The notes under the pieces are model-generated. The model was given only the letters and a program-made list of their open reading frames with translations, was not told the origin of the DNA and searched no databases. A program made the position numbers and the translations under genes. From Streptomyces xanthii (GTDB lineage: Bacteria; Actinomycetota; Actinomycetes; Streptomycetales; Streptomycetaceae): a stretch of DNA of 64,000 nt. Shown here piece by piece: positions 54,496-63,654 of the stretch (position 1 is the first letter of the stretch; every line of letters starts with the position of its first letter). Where the stretch lies: positions 6,324,001 to 6,388,000 of the forward strand of contig NZ_CP061281.1 of NCBI RefSeq assembly GCF_014621695.1, written 5' to 3'.

Positions 54496-55980
54496 TCAGT
54501 TGGCCCAGGGCAGCGGCGCCTCGGAGGTGCCCCAGTACAGGGACTTCTGGCGCTGGTAGGCACGGATGGCGTCGCGGCCCTTCTCCGTGCCGAGCCCGCT
54601 GTCCTTCATCCCGCTGAACGGGGTGGAGGCGCTGAACTGCTTGTACGTGTTGATCCAGACGGTGCCCGCGTCGATCCGGCGGGCCAGGCGCCAGGCGGCG
54701 CGGTGGTCGCGGGTCCAGATCCCGCAGGCGAGTCCGTACACGGAGTCGTTCGCCTGCCGGACCAGGTCGTCCTCGTCGTCGTAGGGGAGCACCACCAGGA
54801 CCGGGCCGAAGATCTCCTCCTGGCAGGTGCGCGAGGAGTTGTCGAGTCCGGCGAGGACGGTGGGCAGGTAGTACGCGCCGTCCGCGTACTCCGGGCCCTC
54901 CGGGGCGGCGCCGCCGCACAGCACCTCGGCGCCCTCCGAGCGGGCCAGGTCCACGTAGGCGGCGACCGAGTCGCGGTGGCTGTGGTGCACGAGCGGGCCG
55001 ACCTGGGTGTCAGGATCGGTGCCGGGCCCGACGCGCAACTTCCGTACTCGCTCGACGAGTTCGGCCACGAAGGTGTCATGGATCTCGCGGGCCACGAACA
55101 GCCGCGAACCGGCGATGCAGGACTGCCCGCTGGACGAGAAGATCCCGAACATCACGCCCGCCAGGGCCTGTTCGACATCGGCGTCGGCGCGCACGATCGT
55201 CGGCGACTTGCCGCCGAGCTCCAGCGAGGCCGGGATGAGCTTCTGGGCGGCGACCGCGGCGATGCCCCGGCCGGTCTCGGTGCCGCCGGTGAAGCCGATC
55301 CGGCCCACCAGCGGGTGCCGCACGACCGCGTCGCCGACGACCCGGCCGCTGCCGGGCAGGACGGACAACAGGGCGGTGGGCAGGCCGAGTTCGGTCAGCG
55401 CCCGGGTGATGAGGCGGCCCAGCTTCAGGGAGACCAGCGGGGTCCAGGCGGCGGGCTTGAGGAGGATCGCGTTGCCGGCCGCGAGCGCCGGGGCGATCTT
55501 CTGCGCGTCGCTCGCCACCGGCGAGTTCCACGGGTTGATCGCGCCGACGACGCCGATCGGCTCGTGCACGCTCATCGTCACGTACGGGCCGCGCGCCGGG
55601 GTGACCGCGTCCTCGGCGGTCTCCAGCGCGGCCGCCATGTAGCGGAACGTGCCGGCCGCGCTGAGCGCGAGCGCCTTCGTCTCCGTGAGGGTCTTGCCGG
55701 TGTCGGCGGTCTGGGTGGCGGCCAGCTCGTCGGCGGCCTCCTCCGTCAACTCCGCGATGCGGTGCAGGAGCCGGGCCCGCTGGTGCGGGAGCAGATCGCG
55801 CCAGGCGGGATCGGCGACGGCCTCGGCCGCCGCGCGGGCCGCCTCGTCGACCTCCTCGGCGGAGGCCGAGTGGACGGTCGCGATGACCTGGCCGGTGGCC
55901 GGGTCGACGGTGTCGACGGGGGCGCCGGCACCGCGACGCCACTGGCCCGCGACGAGGATCTCGGTGGAGTGGTCGGACAC
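54496..55980 (-). CDS. Aldehyde dehydrogenase family protein
   Basis: A 494-residue NAD(P)-dependent aldehyde dehydrogenase with the general base Glu in LELGGKSP, the catalytic Cys in SSSGQSCIAGSR, and GFTGGTETG cofactor motif. Similar in length to hydroxymuconic-semialdehyde dehydrogenases, a sensible partner of the extradiol dioxygenase. First gene of the twelve-gene operon; a good -35/-10 pair lies 100-128 bases upstream. Confidence 0.94.
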   Translation of the reverse strand: MSDHSTEILVAGQWRRGAGAPVDTVDPATGQVIATVHSASAEEVDEAARAAAEAVADPAWRDLLPHQRARLLHRIAELTEEAADELAATQTADTGKTLTETKALALSAAGTFRYMAAALETAEDAVTPARGPYVTMSVHEPIGVVGAINPWNSPVASDAQKIAPALAAGNAILLKPAAWTPLVSLKLGRLITRALTELGLPTALLSVLPGSGRVVGDAVVRHPLVGRIGFTGGTETGRGIAAVAAQKLIPASLELGGKSPTIVRADADVEQALAGVMFGIFSSSGQSCIAGSRLFVAREIHDTFVAELVERVRKLRVGPGTDPDTQVGPLVHHSHRDSVAAYVDLARSEGAEVLCGGAAPEGPEYADGAYYLPTVLAGLDNSSRTCQEEIFGPVLVVLPYDDEDDLVRQANDSVYGLACGIWTRDHRAAWRLARRIDAGTVWINTYKQFSASTPFSGMKDSGLGTEKGRDAIRAYQRQKSLYWGTSEAPLPWAN

Positions 55981-56079
55981 GGCCGGACCTCCGGGGAGCG
56001 AGGGGGCGAGGGGGAGAACGTGGGGTGGAACGTGGCGAGAGCATGAGGGGAACAGGGGCTGAATCGCCGAAGTGCTAGA

Positions 56080-56108
56080 AATCTAAGCCCTTAAATATCT
56101 CTGCGCAA
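56080..56108 (-). promoter_or_regulatory. Promoter for the catabolic operon (TTGCGC-N17-TAGATT)
   Basis: On the complement, TTGCGC (56108-56103), a 17-base spacer and TAGATT (56085-56080) form a housekeeping-type promoter driving the aldehyde dehydrogenase gene with a leader of about 90 bases. Confidence 0.6.
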
Positions 56109-56211
56109 GACCCTTCGGCGGACACATTTCGGCCCGGCGGACCTACCATTGAGTAGGAGAAGTCGCAGGGAGGCGTGGATGGTGCGACCAATAAAACCTC
56201 TTAGCCCCTAA
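56082..56211. promoter_or_regulatory. Shared 13-bp box in both divergent promoters
   Basis: TCTAAGCCCTTAA (56082-56094) overlaps the operon promoter's -10 and spacer; TCTTAGCCCCTAA (56199-56211) lies just before the -35 of the divergent MFS promoter. They match at 11 of 13 positions, in the same orientation, 117 bp apart. This points to one regulator acting on both, perhaps the MarR or FadR protein of the cluster. Confidence 0.5.
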
Positions 56212-56214
56212 CCA

Positions 56215-56243
56215 TTGACCGCTTAGGTATCGGCTCCTACTGT
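56215..56243 (+). promoter_or_regulatory. Promoter for the divergent MFS gene (TTGACC-N17-TACTGT)
   Basis: TTGACC (56215-56220), 17-base spacer, TACTGT (56238-56243). GGAAGGA at 56271-56277 then precedes the ATG at 56288. Confidence 0.65.
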
Positions 56244-56287
56244 CGGCGGAACTCCCCTGTTCCGTGTTCGCGGAAGGACCCCCCCTC

Positions 56288-57652
56288 ATGACGACATTGG
56301 CCGGCAAGCAGGGTCTCGGCTCGATCGCAGCCAGACTGGAACGGCTGCCCCAATCCCGCTGGCACGTCAAGGTCCGGTGCCTCATCGGCGCCGTGACGTT
56401 CTTCGAGGCCTTCGACCAGCTGCTCTCCGCCTCCGCCCTGCCCGTGCTGATCCGGGACTGGCACCTCAGCACCGGCCAGGCGACCTTCGCGGTGACCTCG
56501 GCCTCCATCGGCATGCTGCTCGGTGCCCTCGTGGCCGGCTGGCTGGGGGACCGGATCGGCCGCGTGCGCACCGTCGCCCTGGGCGTCATCGTCACCGGCG
56601 CCGCCAGCCTCGCCGTCGCCTTCGCGCCCGGCATCGAGCTCTTCTCGCTCTTCCGCTTCGTCCAGGGCCTCGGCATCGGCGGCGTCGTACCCGTCGCCGC
56701 CACGTACATCAACGAGATCGCCCGCTGCGACAAGCGCGGCCGCTTCGTCCTGCTGTACGAGATGGTCTTCCCGGCGGGCCTCGCGGCCGCCAGCCTCGTC
56801 GCCGTCTGGGTCGTCCCGAACCTCGGCTGGCGCGCCATGTTCGTGCTCGGCGCCCTCCCCGTGATCATCGGCGCCCTGCTGCCCCGCAAGGTCGCCGAGT
56901 CCCCTCGCTGGTTGCTCTCGCAGGGCCGCACCGACGAGGCCGAGCGGGTCATCGCCCGCATCGAGGCCGAGGTCGAGCGCTCCGTCGGCGCGCCGCTGCC
57001 CGAGCCCGGCGCGGACCCCGGTGCGGAGACGCCGCGCGGCCGCCTGCGCGACCTGTTCACCGGGCGTTACCTGCGCCGCACCGTGGTCCTGTCCGGCCTG
57101 TGGTTCGTCGCGTACTACGTCAACCACGGCGTCTCGGCCTGGCTGCCCTCGCTCTACACCAAGGAGTTCGGGCTCGACCTGACCACCGCGCTCCAGTACA
57201 CCCTGCTCAGCAACATCACCGGCCTGGTCGGCACCTTCGCCGTCGCCATGGTCATCGACCGCATCGGCCGCCGCCCCGCCCTGGTCGCCGCCCTGTCCGG
57301 CACCGCCCTCGCCCTGGGCGTCCTGGCCCTGACCGGCGCCACCTCCGGACTCAAGGTCGCCCTCTTCGCCTCCTTCACGACCCTCTTCGTCTACGCGGTC
57401 AACGCGGGCCTGTACCTCTACTCGCCCGAGCTGTACCCCACCGCGAACCGCGCCCGGGGCGCCGCCTTCGGCGGGGTGTGGAACCGGCTCGGCGTCATCC
57501 TCGGCCCCGTCACCGTCGGCGCGATCCTCGGCGCGGGCGGCGGCCTCGGCCTGGTCTTCGCCCAGCTGGCCTGCGTCGCCGTCGCCGGCGCGGTGATCGC
57601 CCTGTTCGCCGTCGAGACCAAGGGCCGCACCCTGGAGGAGCTGAACGCCTAG
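56288..57652 (+). CDS. MFS transporter (metabolite:H+ symporter / aromatic acid type)
   Basis: A 454-residue, 12-helix permease. FFEAFDQLLSASALPVL in TM1, the GWLGDRIGRVRTV motif between TM2 and TM3, and SPELYPTANRARG after TM10 match the sugar-porter-like and AAHS-like clans that carry organic acids. Start at ATG 56288. It is divergent from the catabolic operon and shares its regulatory DNA, so it is a second uptake or export system for that pathway. A hairpin ends the unit. Confidence 0.93.
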   Translation: MTTLAGKQGLGSIAARLERLPQSRWHVKVRCLIGAVTFFEAFDQLLSASALPVLIRDWHLSTGQATFAVTSASIGMLLGALVAGWLGDRIGRVRTVALGVIVTGAASLAVAFAPGIELFSLFRFVQGLGIGGVVPVAATYINEIARCDKRGRFVLLYEMVFPAGLAAASLVAVWVVPNLGWRAMFVLGALPVIIGALLPRKVAESPRWLLSQGRTDEAERVIARIEAEVERSVGAPLPEPGADPGAETPRGRLRDLFTGRYLRRTVVLSGLWFVAYYVNHGVSAWLPSLYTKEFGLDLTTALQYTLLSNITGLVGTFAVAMVIDRIGRRPALVAALSGTALALGVLALTGATSGLKVALFASFTTLFVYAVNAGLYLYSPELYPTANRARGAAFGGVWNRLGVILGPVTVGAILGAGGGLGLVFAQLACVAVAGAVIALFAVETKGRTLEELNA

Positions 57653-57672
57653 TCTCGTCGGTACGCACGCCA

Positions 57673-57709
57673 CGGCGCCGGACCCCCTGTGCGGAGGGGC
57701 CCGGCGCCG
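57673..57709 (+). terminator. Hairpin terminator after the MFS gene
   Basis: CGGCGCCGG + CCCCT pairs with AGGGG + CCGGCGCCG, with a small internal mismatch and a loop of about six bases, 20 bases after the stop. Confidence 0.7.
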
Positions 57710-57746
57710 GCCGTTTCCCCCGGAGTTCCCCCGCGAGGGTCATTGC

Positions 57747-57792
57747 TTCAGGGGTAGAATTTTCAGGGGCGTACGGTTCTCACGCCCCTGAA
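57747..57792. promoter_or_regulatory. Candidate MarR operator/promoter with three TTCAGGGG repeats
   Basis: TTCAGGGG occurs at 57747 and 57762, and its complement CCCCTGAA at 57785-57792. The last two extend to a perfect 10-bp inverted repeat TTCAGGGGCG (57762-57771) / CGCCCCTGAA (57783-57792) with 11 bases between. A good -10, TAGAAT, lies at 57755-57760 between the first two copies. Position 30-75 bases before the marR start fits autoregulation. Confidence 0.6.
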
Positions 57793-57821
57793 GGATTCGG
57801 ACGAGGGGACGGGGTGCGGGG

Positions 57822-58349
57822 ATGGCCGAGCGGAAGGTGACGCGGCAGGACGCCGTGACGCAGATCGTGGCGGACTGGGCGCGGGAGCGCCCCGAGCTGG
57901 ACACCGCGCCCCTGGAGGTGCTGGCCCGGCTGCACCGCTCGTTCCTGCACTACAACACCCGGCTCAGCTCCTCCATCGAGCGGCACGGACTGTCCGTCGC
58001 CGGATTCGACGTCCTGACCGCGCTGCGCCGGGCCGGAAAGCCCTACCGCCTCACCGCCGGCCAGCTCGCCGACTCCGGGCTCGTCTCCTCCGCCGGGGTC
58101 ACCCTGCGCATGGACCGCCTGGAGAAGGACGGCCTCATCGTGCGCGAGCGCGACGCCGACGACCGCCGCGTCGTCTACTCCCGGCTCACCGACGAGGGCC
58201 TCGCCAAGGTCGACACCGTCTTCGCCGACCACCTCGACAACGAGCGCCGGATGCTCGCCGGCCTCTCCCCGTCCGAGCGCCGCCAGCTCGCCCGCCTCCT
58301 CGGCAAACTGGAACGCTCCATCGTCGATTCCGACGACATCGAGGACTAG
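57822..58349 (+). CDS. MarR family transcriptional regulator
   Basis: A 175-residue winged-helix regulator: dimerisation helices at both ends, DNA-binding region LTAGQLADSGLVSSAGVTLR and the wing DADDRRVVYSRLT, with the conserved DxR pair. MarR proteins usually sense phenolic or aromatic ligands, fitting the cluster. Its TAG stop shares the palindrome CTAG with the stop of the convergent oxidoreductase gene (4-base overlap). Confidence 0.93.
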   Translation: MAERKVTRQDAVTQIVADWARERPELDTAPLEVLARLHRSFLHYNTRLSSSIERHGLSVAGFDVLTALRRAGKPYRLTAGQLADSGLVSSAGVTLRMDRLEKDGLIVRERDADDRRVVYSRLTDEGLAKVDTVFADHLDNERRMLAGLSPSERRQLARLLGKLERSIVDSDDIED

Positions 58350-59413
58350 GCCGCCGGCTCCCACAGTGAGCTCGGCGCCTCCCGGCGCACCACCGGCGCG
58401 ATCTCCTCGGCGAACCGCTGCAGCGTCTCGATCTGCTCGGCCGTGCCCTGGCCGAACGTGTCCACGGTCACGGACTGCAGGTCATGCCGGTACACCGCGT
58501 GATACCCGAGGATCTTGTCGATGATCTGCTGCGGCGAACCGATCAGCTGCGGACCGTCCGCGATCGCGTCCTCGATCGTGCGGAACGGAGTGTTGTAGCC
58601 CGCCTTCCCCGCCAGATGCGGCTTGAAGGTCTGCGCCACCTTCGCCTCGTACAGCTTCTTGTAGCGGGCCACCGCCTGCTCGTGCGTGTCCGCGATCAGC
58701 AGCCCGCCGGACCCGGCGGCCACGTGCGCCCGCGCCGGATCGTGCCCGTACGCGGCGAACCGCTCCCGGTAGTGCTCGATGAGCCGTGCGTACGCCGCCC
58801 GCGGCTGGATCGCGTTCGCCGTGAACAGCGGATCCCCGTGCCGGGCCGCCAGCTCGGGGGAGTTGAGGGAGGTCGCCGAGCCGTGCCAGATCCGGGGGAG
58901 TCCCGCGTACGGGCGCGGCACCGTCGTCACGCCCTTCAGCGCGGGCCGGAACTCGCCCTCCCAGTCGACCCCCTCCTCCGTCCACAGCCGGCGCAGCAGC
59001 TCGTACTTCTCCCGCTGCAGATCCCACTGCCGCGCCTCGTCGAGGCCGAACAGATCGAAGTGCCCGGCCTCGGCGCCCTTGCCGATCACCAGCTCGACGC
59101 GACCGCGCGAGAGCTGGTCGAGGGTGGCGTAGTCCTCGGCGACCCGCACCGGATCGAGGATCGCCACGACGGTGACGCCGGTGAGCAGCCGGATCCGGCT
59201 GGTGCGGGTGGCGAGGGCGCCGAGCACGACCGTCGGGCTCGACGACAGGAAGGCCCCGGCGTGCCGCTCACCGACCGCGTACCCGTCGTACCCGAGCCGC
59301 TCGGCGGCCACCCCGACGTCGACGACCTGCGCTAACCGCTCGGCGGCGGAGGGAAGTTCACCGGACAGCGGATGCGGCGCGTGCCCGACGATGGACAGAA
59401 CCTGAAACTTCAT
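58346..59413 (-). CDS. LLM class flavin-dependent oxidoreductase containing a TTA codon
   Basis: A 355-residue bacterial-luciferase-like protein (MKFQVLSIVGHAPHPLSGEL opening; LDQLSRGRVELVIGKGAEAG; GSPQQIIDKILGYH). The family uses FMNH2 supplied by a separate reductase for monooxygenation; no reductase is adjacent. Leu27 is encoded by TTA (59333-59335), the only in-frame TTA I found in the window, so translation may depend on the developmental tRNA BldA. It lies at the glycerol-side edge of the catabolic region. Confidence 0.93.
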   Translation of the reverse strand: MKFQVLSIVGHAPHPLSGELPSAAERLAQVVDVGVAAERLGYDGYAVGERHAGAFLSSSPTVVLGALATRTSRIRLLTGVTVVAILDPVRVAEDYATLDQLSRGRVELVIGKGAEAGHFDLFGLDEARQWDLQREKYELLRRLWTEEGVDWEGEFRPALKGVTTVPRPYAGLPRIWHGSATSLNSPELAARHGDPLFTANAIQPRAAYARLIEHYRERFAAYGHDPARAHVAAGSGGLLIADTHEQAVARYKKLYEAKVAQTFKPHLAGKAGYNTPFRTIEDAIADGPQLIGSPQQIIDKILGYHAVYRHDLQSVTVDTFGQGTAEQIETLQRFAEEIAPVVRREAPSSLWEPAA

Positions 59414-59470
59414 GCGCCCAGGCTGCCGCGCTCCCGTTGCAGAGGTGTGTACGCGGCATGGCAGCGCCCC

Positions 59471-59555
59471 CGGGAGCGCACGGAGTGCGCATCTCAGGGG
59501 CGCGGGGCTGTGCCGATCTGCGGCTCCGCCGCGCGGGCGCGCCGGCCACGACGCG
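59471..59555. repeat. Third copy of the dispersed intergenic element
   Basis: Contains hairpin GCGCAC-GGA-GTGCGC followed by CATCTCAGGGGCGCGGGGCTG, GATC and GCGGCTCCGCCGCG, matching the complement of 2690-2745 almost base for base. It fills most of the 199-base gap between the TTA-containing oxidoreductase and glpD; no gene is seen there. Confidence 0.65.
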
Positions 59556-59612
59556 GGCCGGACCGGCGACGGACGTCGAGTGTCGAGTGCTACCGGGCGC
59601 GGCCGGAGCCCG

Positions 59613-61229
59613 TCACTTGTCGTCGAGCACCTTCTGGACCTTGCCCCGGACCTCGTCCGAGTCGAGCCCGCGAATGGTCAGTGTCGTGCGACGGCGCAGC
59701 ACGTCGTCGGCCGTCTCGGCCCACTCGTGGTCGCGGGCGTACACGACCTGCGCCATGATCTCGGGCGCGTCCGGGTGGACCCGCTCGGCCAGCGCCGCGT
59801 CCTCGTTGGCGAGCCGCGCGATGTCGAACGCCAGCGACCCGTAGTGCGTGGCGAGGTGCTTCGCCGTGTCGGCACCCATGCGCGGGCCGGGCGCCGGATT
59901 GTCGACAAGGAGACGGTGGGCGACGGCACGCGGGTTGGCGACACCGGGCAGCGGCAGCCGCTTCGGCAGCTCCTTGATCGGCTCGAAGTCCTCACCGAGC
60001 GGGTGCCCGGGCAGCGACTCCAGCTTCTGCATGACGGTGCGCCCGATGTGCCGGAAGGTCGTCCACTTGCCGCCGGCGACGGACAGCATCCCGCCCCTGC
60101 CCTCGGTGACGACCGTCTCCCGCTTGGCCTTCGACGTGTCGCCGGGCCCACCCGGCAGCACCCGCAGACCGGCGAACGAGTAGGTCATCAGCTCCCGCTT
60201 GAGCTGCTGGTCCCGCACGGAGAACGCGGCCTCGTCGAGGATCTGGTCGATGTCCTTCTCGGTGACGGAGACGTCCGCGGGATCGCCCTCGTACTCCTCG
60301 TCGGTCGTGCCGAGCAGCAGCATGTCCTCCCACGGGAGGGCGAAGGTGATGCGGTACTTGTCGATCGGGGTGGCGAGCGCGGCCTTCCAGGGGGAGGTGC
60401 GCTTCATGACGAGGTGCGCGCCCTTGGACAGGCGGATGGAGGGCGCCGCGTTCGGGTCCTCCATCTTGCGCAGGTGGTCGACCCAGGGACCGGTCGCGTT
60501 GAGCACGAGCCGGGCGCCGACGCCGAACTCCTCGCCGTCCAGGCGGTCGCGCAGTTCCGCGCCGGTGACCCGGCCGCGGGTGAAGCGCAGGCCGGTGACC
60601 TCGGCGTGGTTCAGCACCACGGCCCCGGCGTCGACGGCCGCCCGTACGGTCATCAGGGCCATGCGCGCGTCGTTCATCTGGTCGTCGCCGTAGACCGCGA
60701 CGGCCTTGAGGTTCTCGGTGCGCAGCTCGGGCACGTCCTGCTGCGCCTTCGCGGGGGACAGCAGGTGGCCGACCCCGTCGCCGAAGGCCGACAGCGCGCT
60801 GTACGCGAAGACACCGGCGCCCAGCTTGGCGGCGCCGTGCGGGCCGCCCTTGTAGACGGGCAGGTAGAAGGTCAGGGGATTGGCGAGGTGCGGGGCCACG
60901 TTCCGGGACACCGCACGCCGCTCGAAGTGGTTCTCCGCGACGAGCTTCACGGCGCCGGTCTGCAGGTAGCGCAGACCGCCGTGGAGCAGCTTCGAGGACG
61001 CGGAGGACGTGGCGCCGGCGAAGTCGCCGGCGTCGACCAGGGCCACCCTGAGACCGGACTGCGCCGCATGCCAGGCCGTGGAGATGCCCAGGATGCCGCC
61101 GCCGATGACCAGGAGGTCGTACGTCGCCTTGGAAAGCTGCTCGCGGGTCTCGGCGCGGCTCGGGTGGGAGCCGGCGACCGGGTGCGTTCCGAGGGCAGGC
61201 ACGGTCTGCAGGGTGGACTGGGTACTCAT
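59613..61229 (-). CDS. glpD: Glycerol-3-phosphate dehydrogenase (FAD, membrane-associated)
   Basis: A 538-residue flavoenzyme oxidising glycerol-3-P to dihydroxyacetone-P and feeding the quinone pool. FAD motif VIGGGILGISTAWHAA near residue 41, SSKLLHGGLRYLQ, GVGARLVLNATGPW and VAGGKWTTFRHIG are the GlpD signatures. Nine bases after glpK, last gene of the operon. Confidence 0.97.
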   Translation of the reverse strand: MSTQSTLQTVPALGTHPVAGSHPSRAETREQLSKATYDLLVIGGGILGISTAWHAAQSGLRVALVDAGDFAGATSSASSKLLHGGLRYLQTGAVKLVAENHFERRAVSRNVAPHLANPLTFYLPVYKGGPHGAAKLGAGVFAYSALSAFGDGVGHLLSPAKAQQDVPELRTENLKAVAVYGDDQMNDARMALMTVRAAVDAGAVVLNHAEVTGLRFTRGRVTGAELRDRLDGEEFGVGARLVLNATGPWVDHLRKMEDPNAAPSIRLSKGAHLVMKRTSPWKAALATPIDKYRITFALPWEDMLLLGTTDEEYEGDPADVSVTEKDIDQILDEAAFSVRDQQLKRELMTYSFAGLRVLPGGPGDTSKAKRETVVTEGRGGMLSVAGGKWTTFRHIGRTVMQKLESLPGHPLGEDFEPIKELPKRLPLPGVANPRAVAHRLLVDNPAPGPRMGADTAKHLATHYGSLAFDIARLANEDAALAERVHPDAPEIMAQVVYARDHEWAETADDVLRRRTTLTIRGLDSDEVRGKVQKVLDDK

Positions 61230-61238
61230 GGTGGGGTC

Positions 61239-62786
<1,548 letters not shown>

Positions 62787-62862
62787 GGTGTGCTCCTGGT
62801 GGTGCGTCGGTGGTCGGTGTCGGTGGCGTCGCCCGTGCGGCTGCCGGAACAGCTCGTGGCTG

Positions 62863-63654
62863 TCAGAACAGCTTGTAGATGAATGCGGCGAGCGCGCCGC
62901 CGATCAGCGGACCCACCACCGGGATCCACGCGTACGACCAGTCCGAACCACCCTTGTTGGGGAGCGGCAGCAGAGCGTGGACGATGCGCGGGCCCAGGTC
63001 GCGGACCGGGTTGATCGCGTAGCCGGTGGGGCCACCGAGCGAGAGACCGATGCCGACGACGACCAGCGAGGTGATCAGCGCGCCGAGTACGCCCAGACCG
63101 TTGCCCCCGTCGTTGAGGCCCTGGGTCAGGATCGCCAGGACGAGCACGACCGTGGCGATGATCTCCGTCATCAGGTTCTGGATCGGGTTCCGGATCTCCG
63201 GGCCCGTGGAGAAGATGCCGAGCACCGGGCCGGCCTTGGGCGCCGCCTTCGGGTCGACCATGCCCTCGTCACCGTCGGTGCGGTGCGCGGCGAGGACCTC
63301 CGGGTCGGTCAGGTGCGCCTGGAACTGGCCGTAGTAGACCAGCCAGACCAGCACCGCGCCGATCATGGCGCCCAGCATCTCCGAGGCCAGGTACAGCGGA
63401 ACGTCGCTCCACTTGGTCCCGCCCTCGATGGCGAGGCCGATGGTGACGGCCGGGTTCAGGTGGGCGCCGGAGACGCCGCCCGCCAGGTAGGCGCCGGTCA
63501 GGACCGCGAAGCCCCACCCGAAGGTGATGGCGACCCAGCCGGCGTTCAGCGCCTTGGAGCGCTTGAGCGTGACGGCGGCGCACACGCCACCGCCGAGCAG
63601 GATGAGTACGGCGGTACCGATGGTCTCGCCGAGGAAGATGTCGTGGCTGGACAC
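62863..63654 (-). CDS. glpF: Glycerol uptake facilitator (aquaporin family)
   Basis: A 263-residue aquaglyceroporin with six membrane helices. First pore motif is the usual NPA ([12 protein letters not shown]); the second is NPV ([13 protein letters not shown]), with the filter Arg retained. The GTG start has AAAGGAG six bases upstream; a longer in-frame start adds 38 unrelated residues. First gene of glpFKD (gyl operon of Streptomyces), transcribed from DNA at 63655-64000. Confidence 0.95.
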   Translation of the reverse strand: MSSHDIFLGETIGTAVLILLGGGVCAAVTLKRSKALNAGWVAITFGWGFAVLTGAYLAGGVSGAHLNPAVTIGLAIEGGTKWSDVPLYLASEMLGAMIGAVLVWLVYYGQFQAHLTDPEVLAAHRTDGDEGMVDPKAAPKAGPVLGIFSTGPEIRNPIQNLMTEIIATVVLVLAILTQGLNDGGNGLGVLGALITSLVVVGIGLSLGGPTGYAINPVRDLGPRIVHALLPLPNKGGSDWSYAWIPVVGPLIGGALAAFIYKLF

